A DNA stretch of 64,000 bases, from assembly GCF_016587375.1 (NCBI RefSeq), contig NZ_BNJG01000003.1:620001-684000 (forward strand), read 5' to 3'. Below, one piece after another: positions 8,753-18,300 of the stretch (positions are counted from its first letter, which is position 1; every line of letters begins with the position of its first letter). The notes beneath the pieces are model-generated. The model saw nothing but the letters and a program-made list of their open reading frames with translations. It ran no database searches and was not told where the DNA came from. Source of the DNA: Ktedonobacter robiniae. GTDB lineage: Bacteria; Chloroflexota; Ktedonobacteria; Ktedonobacterales; Ktedonobacteraceae. The position numbers and the translations under genes are program-made.

Positions 8753-9517
8753 ATGCCCGAACAAGAACCGCAACAAGGATGGGCAACAAACTTAGAGACT
8801 TTTTTACAAAATCTCGCTGATGAGCACCGCAGTGGTGTCCTTGATTTACAACGCAGCAAAGCCGGCGTGAAAGAAAAAGGGCGCGTCATTTTGCTCCATG
8901 GAGGAATAGTCGAGGCAAGCGTGGGAACGCGCACCGGCGAAGAGGCTTTAAACTGGCTGCTTGCATGGGGCCAGTGCAGGTATACATTTGCCCTCACCTC
9001 GCCTATGGAAATGGAGGGCATCTTTCCTCAAAGAAGTCAGCCAACCTCAGATCCTATAGTTATGCCTCCCCAGACCCCCATACCTCCCGCCAGCATACGG
9101 CCACGATCAAATACCCTCACACCAGGATCCTATACACCAAACATCCCTCCTGCACGCACAAATAAAGGGCCATTCGCGCCCAATACGCTGCTCCCTTTCC
9201 AGAATGAGTCTGTGCTTAACTCTCCGCCGACCAACGCCCCAAAATCGCCAGCCTATAATTCATGGGGTGCTCAGCAGGCGTCTGCCCAGCAGGAAACAAC
9301 GCTTGTTCCCTACCGCCTCCTGCAAGGTCCAGACGCTATCTCGCTCATTGGTCACTATCCCCTGACCCGCTCTCAGCGCCACCTCTACTTTTTGCTCGAC
9401 GGTCAACGCACCATCGTCGATTTAGCGCGCCTGACCGGTAGCTCCATCCTCAGCGTGCGCCAGTTGTTGATAGAGCTAGAACAGATGGGCCTCGTTAGAT
9501 TTAAAATCATCTATTAA
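8753..9517 (+). CDS. DUF4388-domain protein with Pro-rich linker and C-terminal helix-turn-helix
   Basis: A 254-residue protein. Residues about 10-80 (LETFLQNLADEHRSGVLDLQRSK...GRVILLHGGIVEASVGTRTGEEAL) match the DUF4388/PatA-N fold, which is often joined to signalling modules. A Pro/Thr/Ser-rich linker (about 90-185) follows. The C-terminal 70 residues (LDGQRTIVDLARLTG...SVRQLLIELEQMGLVRF) look like a winged helix. A GTG lies 12 bp upstream in frame, but ATG 8753 has GTGAGG at a good distance. A regulatory role linked to gliding or signal output is inferred from the family; no partner gene is adjacent. Confidence 0.65.
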   Translation: MPEQEPQQGWATNLETFLQNLADEHRSGVLDLQRSKAGVKEKGRVILLHGGIVEASVGTRTGEEALNWLLAWGQCRYTFALTSPMEMEGIFPQRSQPTSDPIVMPPQTPIPPASIRPRSNTLTPGSYTPNIPPARTNKGPFAPNTLLPFQNESVLNSPPTNAPKSPAYNSWGAQQASAQQETTLVPYRLLQGPDAISLIGHYPLTRSQRHLYFLLDGQRTIVDLARLTGSSILSVRQLLIELEQMGLVRFKIIY

Positions 9518-9533
9518 GAAGAGGAAGCAGAAA

Positions 9534-9586
9534 TATGGGATAGTGACGGGGCAATGTCTGCGGCATTGCCCCGTCACTATCCCATA
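9534..9586. terminator. 23-bp-arm perfect hairpin
   Basis: The arms 9534-9556 and 9564-9586 are exact complements with a 7-nt loop, 17 bp after the stop of the DUF4388 gene. It is the likely transcription end. Confidence 0.75.
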
Positions 9587-9667
9587 GGTATTACTCTTGC
9601 AAGTCGCTTACCGAATGCGGATAATGAGAGAGAGCCTGACTAGCAAGCAATAACAAGGAGTATAGAT

Positions 9668-10759
9668 ATGCCTTCGTCTTCCTCTCAGTCAGCCGAGCCT
9701 GTACGCGTCGCCGTCGTTGGTTTCGGCCTGGCTGGCTCTGTCTTTCACGCGCCCCTGATCGCCAGTACGCCTGGTATGCGCCTCACGGCCATAGTCACCA
9801 GTAATCCTGATCGCCAGCAGCAGGCCAGGGAAAAGTATCCCCAGGCCCAGATCTACTCCCACGTCCAGGATTTATGGAGCGATGCCAGCGAGTATGACCT
9901 GGTCGTTATCGCCACAGCCAATCGCGCCCATGTTCCTCTGGGACTGGAGGCCCTGCGCGCCGGGCTGAATGTGGTCATCGATAAACCCATGGCGGCCACG
10001 GTCGCCGACGCCGAACAGTTGATCGCGACCAGTAAAGAGACAGGCAAGCTGCTTACCGTCTTCCAGAACCGGCGCTGGGATAATGACTTTCTCACAATCC
10101 GCAAACTGCTCAAAGCCAATACCCTGGGGCCTGTGACACGCTTTGAATCGCGCTTCGAGCGCTATCGCCTGCAACCTAAAGTTGGCAACTGGAAAGAATC
10201 AGCTGATCCGGCGGATGCGGGTGGTCAGCTCTTCGACCTAGGAAGTCACCTCATAGACCAGGCGCTCTTCCTCTTCGGCAAGCCTGAGAGTGTCTATGCC
10301 GAGATGTTCAAACGCCGCGAACATACCCAGGCCGACGATGATAGCTTCGTCGCGCTCCGCTTCTCCACTGGCGTCATCGCCCATCTCTGGGTCAGCCAGG
10401 TCGCGCGCCTCTCTGGCCCACGCTTTCTGGTGCGCGGCCTGCTGGGAACCTTTGAGAAATGGGGCCTTGATCCACAGGAAGACGATTTGAAAGCTGGCAA
10501 AACGCCCACCAATACGCCTGTATGGGGCCAGGAACCTCGCGAGCGCTGGGGCCACATCGTTAGCGAGATCAATGGTGTAAGCCTCGATGGCCTGGTCGAG
10601 AGTGAGTCTGGCAGCTATCCCCTCTTCTACGCCCGTCTACGCGATGCCTTACGCGAAGGCACACAACCTCCAGTCAACCCACGCGAGGTCGTAGAAGTGC
10701 TACGCGTCATCGAAGCCGCCCAGAAAAGTGCCCACCAGGGCCGCGTCATCACCCTCTAA
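9668..10759 (+). CDS. Gfo/Idh/MocA family oxidoreductase
   Basis: A 363-residue NAD(P)-dependent oxidoreductase of usual length. The N-terminal Rossmann fold begins VRVAVVGFGLAGSVFHAPLI (GxGxxG-like). DKPMA (near residue 105) is the family's EKP-type catalytic lysine motif, and the C-terminal alpha/beta domain contains DAGGQLFDLGSHLIDQAL. Related enzymes oxidise sugars, inositols or reduce biliverdin-type substrates. AAGGAG lies just upstream of ATG 9668. It is followed after 13 bp by the UPF0303 gene, so the two form one operon. The substrate is unknown. Confidence 0.9.
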   Translation: MPSSSSQSAEPVRVAVVGFGLAGSVFHAPLIASTPGMRLTAIVTSNPDRQQQAREKYPQAQIYSHVQDLWSDASEYDLVVIATANRAHVPLGLEALRAGLNVVIDKPMAATVADAEQLIATSKETGKLLTVFQNRRWDNDFLTIRKLLKANTLGPVTRFESRFERYRLQPKVGNWKESADPADAGGQLFDLGSHLIDQALFLFGKPESVYAEMFKRREHTQADDDSFVALRFSTGVIAHLWVSQVARLSGPRFLVRGLLGTFEKWGLDPQEDDLKAGKTPTNTPVWGQEPRERWGHIVSEINGVSLDGLVESESGSYPLFYARLRDALREGTQPPVNPREVVEVLRVIEAAQKSAHQGRVITL

Positions 10760-10772
10760 CAAGGAAAGAAAC

Positions 10773-11255
10773 ATGACAGAACAAAACTATGAAGCCCTGC
10801 TGCGCGAGCTACGCCAGCAGGAAGAGGAACTCCAGTTTACCAACTTCACGAATGAGACCGCGCTTAAACTTGGCCTGGCCCTCTACGAGGCTGCAAAGCA
10901 CAAAGGGAAGCCCGTCGCCATCGATATCGTGCGCAACGGCCAGCAACTTTTTCATCTCTCGATGGAGGGGACAGCCAACGACAACAACGAGTGGATTTTG
11001 CGCAAGAATCGCGTTGTGACGCGCTTCGGACATAGCTCTTTCTATATCGGGACGTACCTGCGTAGCCAGGGCAAGCGTATCGAGGAGAAATATCTGATCT
11101 CAGAGAGCGAGTATGCCGCACATGGTGGAGCCTTCCCCCTGATCATCAAGCATGTGGGCATCGTCGGCACGATTACCGTCTCCGGGCTGCCCCAAGCTGA
11201 GGATCATGAACTGGTGACAAGTACCATCCGCAGCTTCCTCTCGGCGCATGCATAA
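10773..11255 (+). CDS. UPF0303 / HbpS-like heme-binding family protein
   Basis: A 160-residue protein beginning MTEQNYEALLRELRQQEEELQF. The core (ALKLGLALYEAAKHKGKPVAIDIVRNGQQLFH and NRVVTRFGHSSFYIG) matches the UPF0303 family, whose members share the heme-degrading/HbpS-like fold. The frame is open upstream, but AAGGAAAG directly before ATG 10773 decides the start. It is co-transcribed with the oxidoreductase before it. The biochemical role of UPF0303 is not established. Confidence 0.8.
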   Translation: MTEQNYEALLRELRQQEEELQFTNFTNETALKLGLALYEAAKHKGKPVAIDIVRNGQQLFHLSMEGTANDNNEWILRKNRVVTRFGHSSFYIGTYLRSQGKRIEEKYLISESEYAAHGGAFPLIIKHVGIVGTITVSGLPQAEDHELVTSTIRSFLSAHA

Positions 11256-11298
11256 GCGAGGATAATGCTGCGCTGCTAAAGCATGATTCCCCTGTAGT

Positions 11299-11332
11299 CG
11301 CATAGGCCAGTAGCGCGCTACTGGCCTATGCG
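11299..11332. terminator. 34-bp perfect palindrome (GCCAGTAGCG family)
   Basis: The two 17-bp halves are exact complements with no loop. Its core GCCAGTAGCG is shared with the palindromes at 13924-13973 and 33549-33599. It lies 43 bp after the UPF0303 gene and probably ends that operon. Confidence 0.7.
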
Positions 11333-11387
11333 GCGACTTCTCCATTCTTCATTGACTTCTTTCGTTTTAGCGGATACAATAGGTCAC

Positions 11388-11401
11388 AGAGACATGTCTC
11401 T
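11388..11401 (+). promoter_or_regulatory. candidate PadR operator, AGAGACATGTCTCT
   Basis: A perfect 14-bp palindrome 66 bp upstream of the PadR gene. A related half-site pair (AGACAGGCATCTCT) follows at about 11417-11430. PadR proteins commonly bind such ATGT/ACAT-containing palindromes and repress their own operon, so autoregulation is likely. Confidence 0.5.
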
Positions 11402-11467
11402 ATGATAGGTTATATAGACAGGCATCTCTAAACGAAGCACTTGAAAAATCTAGAAAAGGGGGGCGCT

Positions 11468-12067
11468 ATGTACGAACTGCTCATTCTGGCCCATCTGCTC
11501 TATCAGCCCGCGCATGGCTACCTGATCGCCAAAATTATTAACGACATGATTGGTCCCTATGCCAAGTTCAGCAATGGGCGCCTCTATCCTCTCCTGGCCA
11601 GGCTGGAAGAAAATGGCTTGCTTGTAGCAGAAGAGCCAGAAAATGAGCATAGTAACCGCCCTTATCGCTCCTACCGAATCACGGATAAAGGGCGGGAGCG
11701 CTTTCGCCTCTTAATGCTGGACATAACCTCTAATCCTGGCGAGTACCAGAAGGTTTTTCAGCAAAAGATGCCATTTCTCTCGTTCCTGGCTCCCTCAGAA
11801 CGCCTCTACCTGATCGATCACTATCTCAATTACTGCCAGGCGCACATCTTGCATCTGCAGAATGAGCGTGAAGATCTGCACCAGCATAGCTCTGGTGATG
11901 CGAGCTATGGCTGGAGCCAGCCCTTGCATGACGATATCTTCGAAGGCGTTGATCATCTCATTGCGCACTGGCAACTTGAGTATACCTGGGCACAACACCT
12001 GCGCGAACGAGAACTAGCGCGCACGCAAGATGCAACCAACCTACCAGAGCAGACAACGCGCTCATAA
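11468..12067 (+). CDS. PadR family transcriptional regulator
   Basis: A 199-residue protein. Residues 1-80 form the PadR winged helix (YELLILAHLLYQPAHGYLIAKIIN...GRLYPLLARLEENGLLV...RSYRITDKGRERF). The C-terminal half is helical, as expected for the dimerisation part of the longer PadR class. The start at 11468 is chosen for its GGGGG-type ribosome site and because the family motif begins at once. It precedes an MFS drug exporter by 75 bp. This is the classical PadR plus pump arrangement, so it probably represses that pump in response to a drug-like ligand. Confidence 0.9.
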   Translation: MYELLILAHLLYQPAHGYLIAKIINDMIGPYAKFSNGRLYPLLARLEENGLLVAEEPENEHSNRPYRSYRITDKGRERFRLLMLDITSNPGEYQKVFQQKMPFLSFLAPSERLYLIDHYLNYCQAHILHLQNEREDLHQHSSGDASYGWSQPLHDDIFEGVDHLIAHWQLEYTWAQHLRERELARTQDATNLPEQTTRS

Positions 12068-12142
12068 CCCGGTAATCGCTATAGATACATGCCATAATAC
12101 CCAAAAAAAGACTTTGACCAATTTTGTTAAGGAGTAACATTT

Positions 12143-13894
12143 ATGTCAGCGGCAGAGAATTCCTCAAGCCCAAATGTGACACCTGGGCGGTGGGAACAAC
12201 CAACCTTCACGCTGCGCAATGGCAAGGTAGCCAATCCCTGGCTCGCCTTGACAGCGCTCATGTTTGGCTTTTTTATGTCCCTTCTGGATGTAACCATCGT
12301 CAATATCGCGCTCTCGGACATTGTGACCAAGCTCAATACCGACCTGACGACGGCGACCTGGGTGCTGAACGCCTATAGCCTGGTGTTTGCCGTGCTGCTG
12401 GTCAGTATTGGTCGCTTCGCCGATCAGTTTGGGCGTAAATTGACCTTTATGATCGGTATGGTGGTCTTCAGTCTGGGTTCGCTGCTCTGCGCGATTGCGC
12501 CCTCGATCGAGGTGCTTATAGCGGCACGCGCCTTCCAGGCCATAGGCGCGGCAGCCCTCAATCCGATTAGCCTGGCAATTATTATCTCCATCTTCCCGCC
12601 CCAGAAGCGTGGTGCAGCCATTGGTGTATGGGGTGCCTCATCAGGTATCGCCTCAGCCATCGGCCCGGTTCTAGGCGGCTTCCTGGTACAGAACTTTGAT
12701 TGGCGTGCCATCTTCTATGTCAATCTCCCGTTCTGTATTATCGGCCTGATCATGGTCGCGCTTTTCGTACCTGAGACGCGCCAGCCAAGTGTGAGCAAGG
12801 GCATCGATCTCCCAGGTCTGCTGACCCTGAGCATCTCCATGTTCTGCCTGGTCCTGGCGATTATGCAGGGCAACACCTGGGGTTGGAACTCACCCACGAT
12901 TCTGGGCCTCTTCGCCGCAATGATCGTCTGCCTGGTCCTCTTCGTCTTCATTGAGGCAAGGCAGAAGGACCCGATTGTCGACTTCAGCCTCTTCAAGATT
13001 CGCAGCTTTACCGCCTCGAATATTTCGATGTTCCTCTTCGGTATCGCCATCCAGGGCGCATTCCTGATGACCGTGCTCTACTACATCAACGCCCAGGGCT
13101 ATGATCAGCTCAATGCGGCCTATGCCATCCTGCCCATTCCTCTGACCGCCTTTGTCGTCTCGGCACTCTCAGGCGCCTTCAGTCGCTTCCTCAATCCCCG
13201 TATCATGGGTACAATAGGCCTGGCGGTGCTGGCAATCGGCTTTACGCTTACCTTCTTCACCAGTGTGGATACCTCCTACCCTGATATGGCCTGGCGCCTG
13301 GCGATCCTGGGCATAGGCATGGGCCTCTGCTTTCAGAATTTCCCCGCCTTCGCTCTCTCAGATCTTCCACGCGCCAAGCTAGGTGTGGGCAGTGGTATCT
13401 TCAATACCTTCCGCCAGATCGGCTTCGCGCTGGGTATCGCCATCCTGATCGCCGTCTTCACTAATCAGATCACACCCAACATTAACCAGGCGCAACAGAA
13501 CTCCATCCAGATTGTGAACCAGGATAATAAGCTCCCTCAACAGTTGCGCGACGGTATCGTCACAGGTCTGAAGAAGAGCACCGCCAGCAGTACCGCCTCT
13601 GGCGAGGCTGCGACCTCCTCGTCGGCCAATCAAAACTCATTCGACCTGACAAAGCTGGCCGATCAGATTCCCGGTCCCGCGGGACAGGCCCTCAAGCCTG
13701 AACTGAAGTCTCTCAACGACAGCATTGCCCGCGAGTTCAAGGCAGGCGCGATCGATACCTTTCGCCTGACCTGGCTCATCTCCGCCATCTTTGCCGCCAT
13801 CGGAACCATCGTCTCGCTCCTGACCGCCATCGAGCGCCATAAACCCTCCGAGGTCACCGACGGCGAGCCACCCGTCGTCATGGCCGCCCACTAA
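12143..13894 (+). CDS. MFS transporter, DHA2 (EmrB/QacA-type) drug exporter
   Basis: A 583-residue membrane protein with about 14 hydrophobic segments. The first begins WLALTALMFGFFMSLLDVTIVNIAL, the D-x-x-x-V-N-x-A-L motif of 14-helix drug:H+ antiporters. RFADQFGRKLTFMIG is the loop 2-3 motif, and GAAIGVWGASSGIASAIGPVLGGFLV is antiporter motif C. A hydrophilic stretch rich in Ser/Thr/Gln (about 445-505) lies before the last helix. AAGGAG precedes ATG 12143. Expression is probably controlled by the upstream PadR gene. The exported compound is unknown. Confidence 0.93.
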   Translation: MSAAENSSSPNVTPGRWEQPTFTLRNGKVANPWLALTALMFGFFMSLLDVTIVNIALSDIVTKLNTDLTTATWVLNAYSLVFAVLLVSIGRFADQFGRKLTFMIGMVVFSLGSLLCAIAPSIEVLIAARAFQAIGAAALNPISLAIIISIFPPQKRGAAIGVWGASSGIASAIGPVLGGFLVQNFDWRAIFYVNLPFCIIGLIMVALFVPETRQPSVSKGIDLPGLLTLSISMFCLVLAIMQGNTWGWNSPTILGLFAAMIVCLVLFVFIEARQKDPIVDFSLFKIRSFTASNISMFLFGIAIQGAFLMTVLYYINAQGYDQLNAAYAILPIPLTAFVVSALSGAFSRFLNPRIMGTIGLAVLAIGFTLTFFTSVDTSYPDMAWRLAILGIGMGLCFQNFPAFALSDLPRAKLGVGSGIFNTFRQIGFALGIAILIAVFTNQITPNINQAQQNSIQIVNQDNKLPQQLRDGIVTGLKKSTASSTASGEAATSSSANQNSFDLTKLADQIPGPAGQALKPELKSLNDSIAREFKAGAIDTFRLTWLISAIFAAIGTIVSLLTAIERHKPSEVTDGEPPVVMAAH

Positions 13895-13923
13895 CCCTAA
13901 AAACTTTGTAGAGGCTATGGTCG

Positions 13924-13973
13924 AGTAGCCGCGTACGCCAGTAGCGGGCCCGCTACTGGCGTACGCGGCTACT
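13924..13973. repeat. 50-bp perfect palindrome overlapping two gene ends
   Basis: An exact palindrome without loop. The half-site AGTAGCCGCGTACGCCAGTA is nearly identical to that of the 51-bp palindrome at 33549-33599. It includes the stop codon of the minus-strand WYL gene and follows the MFS gene by 29 bp, so it can terminate both. It is a member of a dispersed family of extragenic palindromes. Confidence 0.75.
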
Positions 13974-14925
13974 TGTGTTGTTCCACGTAGCTTCTTGCCA
14001 GCTCATAGATCTGTTCGCGCAGCTCCAGTGGCTCCAGGATCTCCACACGTGGGCCGAAGCTGAGCACATAACCACAGGCATCCTCGCGCATCTCAAAATG
14101 CAGCAACAGCTCTACACATCCCTGCTTATCGACCTCGCCCATCTGCTCAATCTTCATGGCCCGGCTGGCATGATACAGCCCGTGGACTAGCTCCTCTGGC
14201 ACGCGCACGCGCACAGTATAGCGCGGCAGATTAGCTTTAAAGGAGCGCATTGATTGTCGCCAGTAGCTCGCCAGGTCGAAATCAATGGGGCGCTGGCATG
14301 GCTCCTCCAGCAACTCGGCACTGGCGATACGTGAGACACGATAACTGCGCAACTGCTCATCAACGGCGGCGATGAGGTACCAGATATTCCCCTTGGCGAC
14401 CAGTCCCAGCGGATCAAGCACGCGCTCAACCACCTCTTCATTGCGCAGATAACCAATACGCAGCCGCCGCTCCTGCCAGACCGCAGCCTGCACGACCGCG
14501 AGATGCGGCAGGCTCTCGCCCTCGCTCGTATTCCACCCGGCGGTATCCACATAAATACGCTGGCGCGCATACTCCGCGTCACGCCTCTGCGCGGAGGGTA
14601 CGGCCGCCAGCAGCTTGATCAAAGCCGCCTCCGAGGCCTTACGCAACCCCAGATCATTCAACAGGCGGTCAGGCTTAATAAAGAAGAGCGCCTGAATCTC
14701 GGCCTCATTCAAACCTGTCAGATTAGTGCGATACTCCTCCAGCAGCCCCCAGCCACCCCCATTGCCGCGCTCCGCCACCACGGGAATACCCGCCACGCCC
14801 AGGGCCTCCATATCGCGATGAATCGTCCGCTCCGAAACCTCCAACCTCCGCGCCAGCTCCCGCGAGGTCAAACGACTATGTACCTGCAAGAGCAAAAGTA
14901 TAGAGAGCAAGCGGTCAGCACGCAT
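13969..14925 (-). CDS. WYL-domain HTH transcriptional regulator (YafY type)
   Basis: A 318-residue regulator. The N-terminus (MRADRLLSILLLLQVHSRLTSRELARRLEVSERTIHRDMEAL) is an HTH_11 winged helix. The middle domain, from about residue 135, is the WYL ligand-binding fold (RLRIGYLRNEEVVERVLDPLGLVAKGNIWYLIA). A C-terminal WCX-like extension follows. The frame opens nine codons earlier (14952), but GGAAGGAGGG sits correctly for 14925. WYL regulators sense nucleotides, DNA or other ligands and often repress neighbouring genes. The divergently placed uvrA is the nearest target, but a link is speculative. Confidence 0.9.
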   Translation of the reverse strand: MRADRLLSILLLLQVHSRLTSRELARRLEVSERTIHRDMEALGVAGIPVVAERGNGGGWGLLEEYRTNLTGLNEAEIQALFFIKPDRLLNDLGLRKASEAALIKLLAAVPSAQRRDAEYARQRIYVDTAGWNTSEGESLPHLAVVQAAVWQERRLRIGYLRNEEVVERVLDPLGLVAKGNIWYLIAAVDEQLRSYRVSRIASAELLEEPCQRPIDFDLASYWRQSMRSFKANLPRYTVRVRVPEELVHGLYHASRAMKIEQMGEVDKQGCVELLLHFEMREDACGYVLSFGPRVEILEPLELREQIYELARSYVEQHK

Positions 14926-15317
14926 AGCTTCTCGTCCCTCCTTCCCATACATTCATATTCTTACTCTCTATTGTAACAGCAAAATATGCCAGCCTATGTC
15001 TTATTTGAGATCATAAACATTCTGGCGCCCCTATAGATGTAAGACCCACCCTTCAGAATCACTACTTTTTTCTCTTGCATGAGCGTGGGGAACAAGCAAC
15101 CATCCCTTCACTTCATATATATCTCTGGCCACATTGCCCCCTTCCTGACAGAAGATGTCAGGTTACCCCTTGTATACTTCTCACTGTTGCTGTGGTTCTC
15201 ACAACCATGCGCTTCCCCTAATCCTACGTCATCACCTTACGCTTAGCTATACACCTGACAATATAGACCCTGGGGACGCGTTGTCTCCGCCAGGACACTA
15301 AGGAGGTTGTCCGACAT
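14926..15317. other. divergent spacer before uvrA
   Basis: 392 bp with no gene. It contains an inverted repeat CCTGACA-gaaga-TGTCAGG (15144-15162) followed 10 bp later by TATACT (15173-15178), a plausible -10 box for uvrA. The ribosome site AAGGAGGT is at 15300-15307. Confidence 0.45.
15144..15178 (+). promoter_or_regulatory. candidate uvrA promoter/operator
   Basis: The 7-bp-arm inverted repeat CCTGACA/TGTCAGG overlaps the expected -35 region and TATACT forms the -10 box. It does not match the Bacillus- or E. coli-type LexA box, so damage control through LexA is not shown. Confidence 0.35.
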
Positions 15318-18300
15318 ATGCACGACGTTCAACAATTAGATACTGATATGAAGTTGGAAGATATGCCCAGGGGCAAAGATTTAAAGCCATATGAAGCACA
15401 GCCTGGAGGAGTGCAGCTCCATCCCCATATCGAGATGCTTATGGGCTTGAATCCCGGTCTCAAGGGGAAGGCCAGTCAGAAACGCCAGGCCTATGTGGAG
15501 GAGAGCCTGGAGGTACATGTTGAGCCAGAGCAGATCTTTGTTCGTGGTGCGCAACAGCACAATCTCAAGAACATTGATGTGGCAATTCCGCGCAACAAGT
15601 TCGTGGTGCTAACAGGTGTGAGCGGGAGCGGTAAGTCTTCGCTGGCCTTCGATACCATTTACGCCGAGGGGCAGCGCCGCTATGTGGAGAGCCTTTCGCC
15701 CTTTGTACGCCACTACCTGGATAAGGTCGAGAAGCCGAAAGTCGACTTCATCTATGGTCTCAGTCCAGCCGTGGCTATCGAGCAGAAGACGGTGAGCAAG
15801 AATCCACGCTCAAACGTTGGAACCATTACCGAGGTCATTAACTACCTCCGCCTGCTCTACTCGCGCATCGGCATAGCACACTGTACGAAGTGCGGCACAG
15901 TCGTTCAATCACACCTGCCCAGCGAGATCGCGCGCCGCGTCGCCGCGCTCCCAGCTGGGACACCCTTTCGCCTGCTCGCTCCTCTAGGCCAGGACAGCCA
16001 CAACACCCTCATCCAGCAAGCCATACGTGATGGCTATACACACGCCCGCGTCGATGGCGCACCCGAGGTCACGCTCGTCGATATCCGTCTTGAGGAGCAT
16101 GAGTCACATACCATCGAGCTGCTGATCATGCGCGAGAGCGTCCCCGCTTCCCGGGATGATGCCTGGCATGAGCGTTTGCTGGCAGCCGTCAAGCGCGCGA
16201 TGCAACTGGGTGGAGGTTCGCTGGTAGTTGATCTCTATCATGGCCATGAGGCGATCTTGAGTGAGCAGCGACGGTGTGGCCACTGCGGGACGCCCTTCCC
16301 TGAACTACTCTCCTCACACTTTAGCCCTAACTCGCCCTTTGGCATGTGCCAGGCCTGCAATGGCCTGGGGACAAGCCTGGAGGTCGATCCAACCTTGCTG
16401 ATTGAAGACCCCAACCTCTCGTTGCTGGATGGAGCGCTGCGCTGGTTTGGCAACGTGCGTAAGAAGGGTGTCAACTATACGACCTCCGTCTTGATGTCGC
16501 TAGCGGAGCACTATCAGATCGATCTAGAGCTTCCCTGGCAAGAACTGCCTCAGCACTTTCGCGATGTGCTCATCTATGGATCGGGCACTGAGGAGATCGA
16601 GTTCAATCTCTCCTTCTCGCAGGCAAATAACAATGGGAGCTGGACTCATAACCGCGTTGAGAGCTACCCCGGCATCATTGAGGAACTCAATCGCCGCTTC
16701 CATCAGACCAGCTCGGAAAACATGAAGAACTGGTATACCAGCTATATGAGCCAGCAGGCCTGCCCAGCCTGCCAGGGAACACGCCTCTCACCTGAAGTGC
16801 GAGGTGTCACCCTCGCCGGGCGCAACATCAGCGAGATCGGCGAGATGACCATCGACCAACTGCTCTCCTGGCTCAACGAACTCTATGAGACCCTCGACGA
16901 AGAGCCGCTACTGATCGCGAGCGAGATCCTTAAGGAAACTCGCCAGCGTATTCAGTTTATGCTCAATGTCGGACTGCACTACCTGACTCTCAACCGATCC
17001 GCGCCCACGCTCTCCGGCGGCGAGGGACAACGTATTCGCCTGGCGAGCCAATTGAGCTGTGGCCTGGTCGGCGTCCTCTATGTCCTGGATGAGCCATCCA
17101 TCGGACTCCACGCCCGCGACCAGCACACCCTGCTCAACACCCTGCTCCAGCTACGCGACATGGGCAACACCGTCCTGGTTGTCGAACACGACGAGGAGAC
17201 TATGCGTAGCGCGGACTGGCTGATCGACATGGGTCCCGGCGCCGGTATCCTGGGCGGCGAGGTCGTGGTTGCCGATACCCCTGAGCGCGTCGCCGCTCAC
17301 GAGACCTCGCTCACCGGGCGCTACCTGAGCAACCAGCTACGTATCACCTCGCCTCGGGGAAAGAACAGGCGCGCTCCCGCACAGGGCTGGCTTACGATCA
17401 AGAACACCACTTTGCATAACCTGAAGCACGTGGATGGACGCTTCCCGCTTGGCCTGCTGACCTGTGTGACAGGTGTCAGCGGCAGTGGCAAGAGTAGCCT
17501 GGTCAATGGCACGATCTATCCTGCGCTGATGCAGGCGCTACACAATACACAGGAGCCTGCGGGGCCGTTTGACACACTGGAGGGCATCGAGCGCCTGAAC
17601 AAGGTCATCAACATTACGCAGGAGCCTATCGGGCGCACGCCGCGCTCCAATCCCGCCACCTATGTTGGCATCTTCGACGATATACGCGCCCTCTTCGCCA
17701 GGACAGAGTTGGCGCGAGAACGCGGCTATAAGGCCGACCGCTTTAGCTTCAATGTCGAGGGTGGGCGCTGCGAGAGCTGCAAGGGTCATGGACAGCATGT
17801 GGTGGAGATGCACTTCCTGGCCGATGTCTGGGTACCCTGCAAAGAGTGCAATGGAAAACGCTTCAACAGCGAGACGCTGGCGGTGAGTTACCAGGGCAAG
17901 AACATTCACGAGGTCCTTAACCTGGACGTTCAGGAGGCACTGGCCTTCTTCGCCAACGTTCCCAAGATCGCGCGTGTACTCCAGACGCTGCACGATGTGG
18001 GCCTGGACTACATCAAACTGGGTCAGAGCGCCACGACCTTTAGCGGAGGCGAGGCTCAGCGCATCAAGCTCGCCAAAGAGCTCAGCCGCGTCTCCACCGG
18101 GCGCACACTCTATATCCTGGACGAGCCCACCACTGGCCTGCACTTCGCCGATGTACAGCGCCTACTTGATGTATTGCACCGCCTGGTCGAGCTCGGTAAC
18201 ACCATCATCGTCATTGAGCACAACATGGATATCATCAGGAATGCCGACTGGCTCATCGACATGGGTCCCGAAGGTGGCCACAACGGCGGCTACATCATCG

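Noticed and set aside
17538..18143. 201-codon minus-strand frame inside uvrA
   Set aside because: It mirrors the strongly coding uvrA frame and lacks a ribosome site and family pattern.
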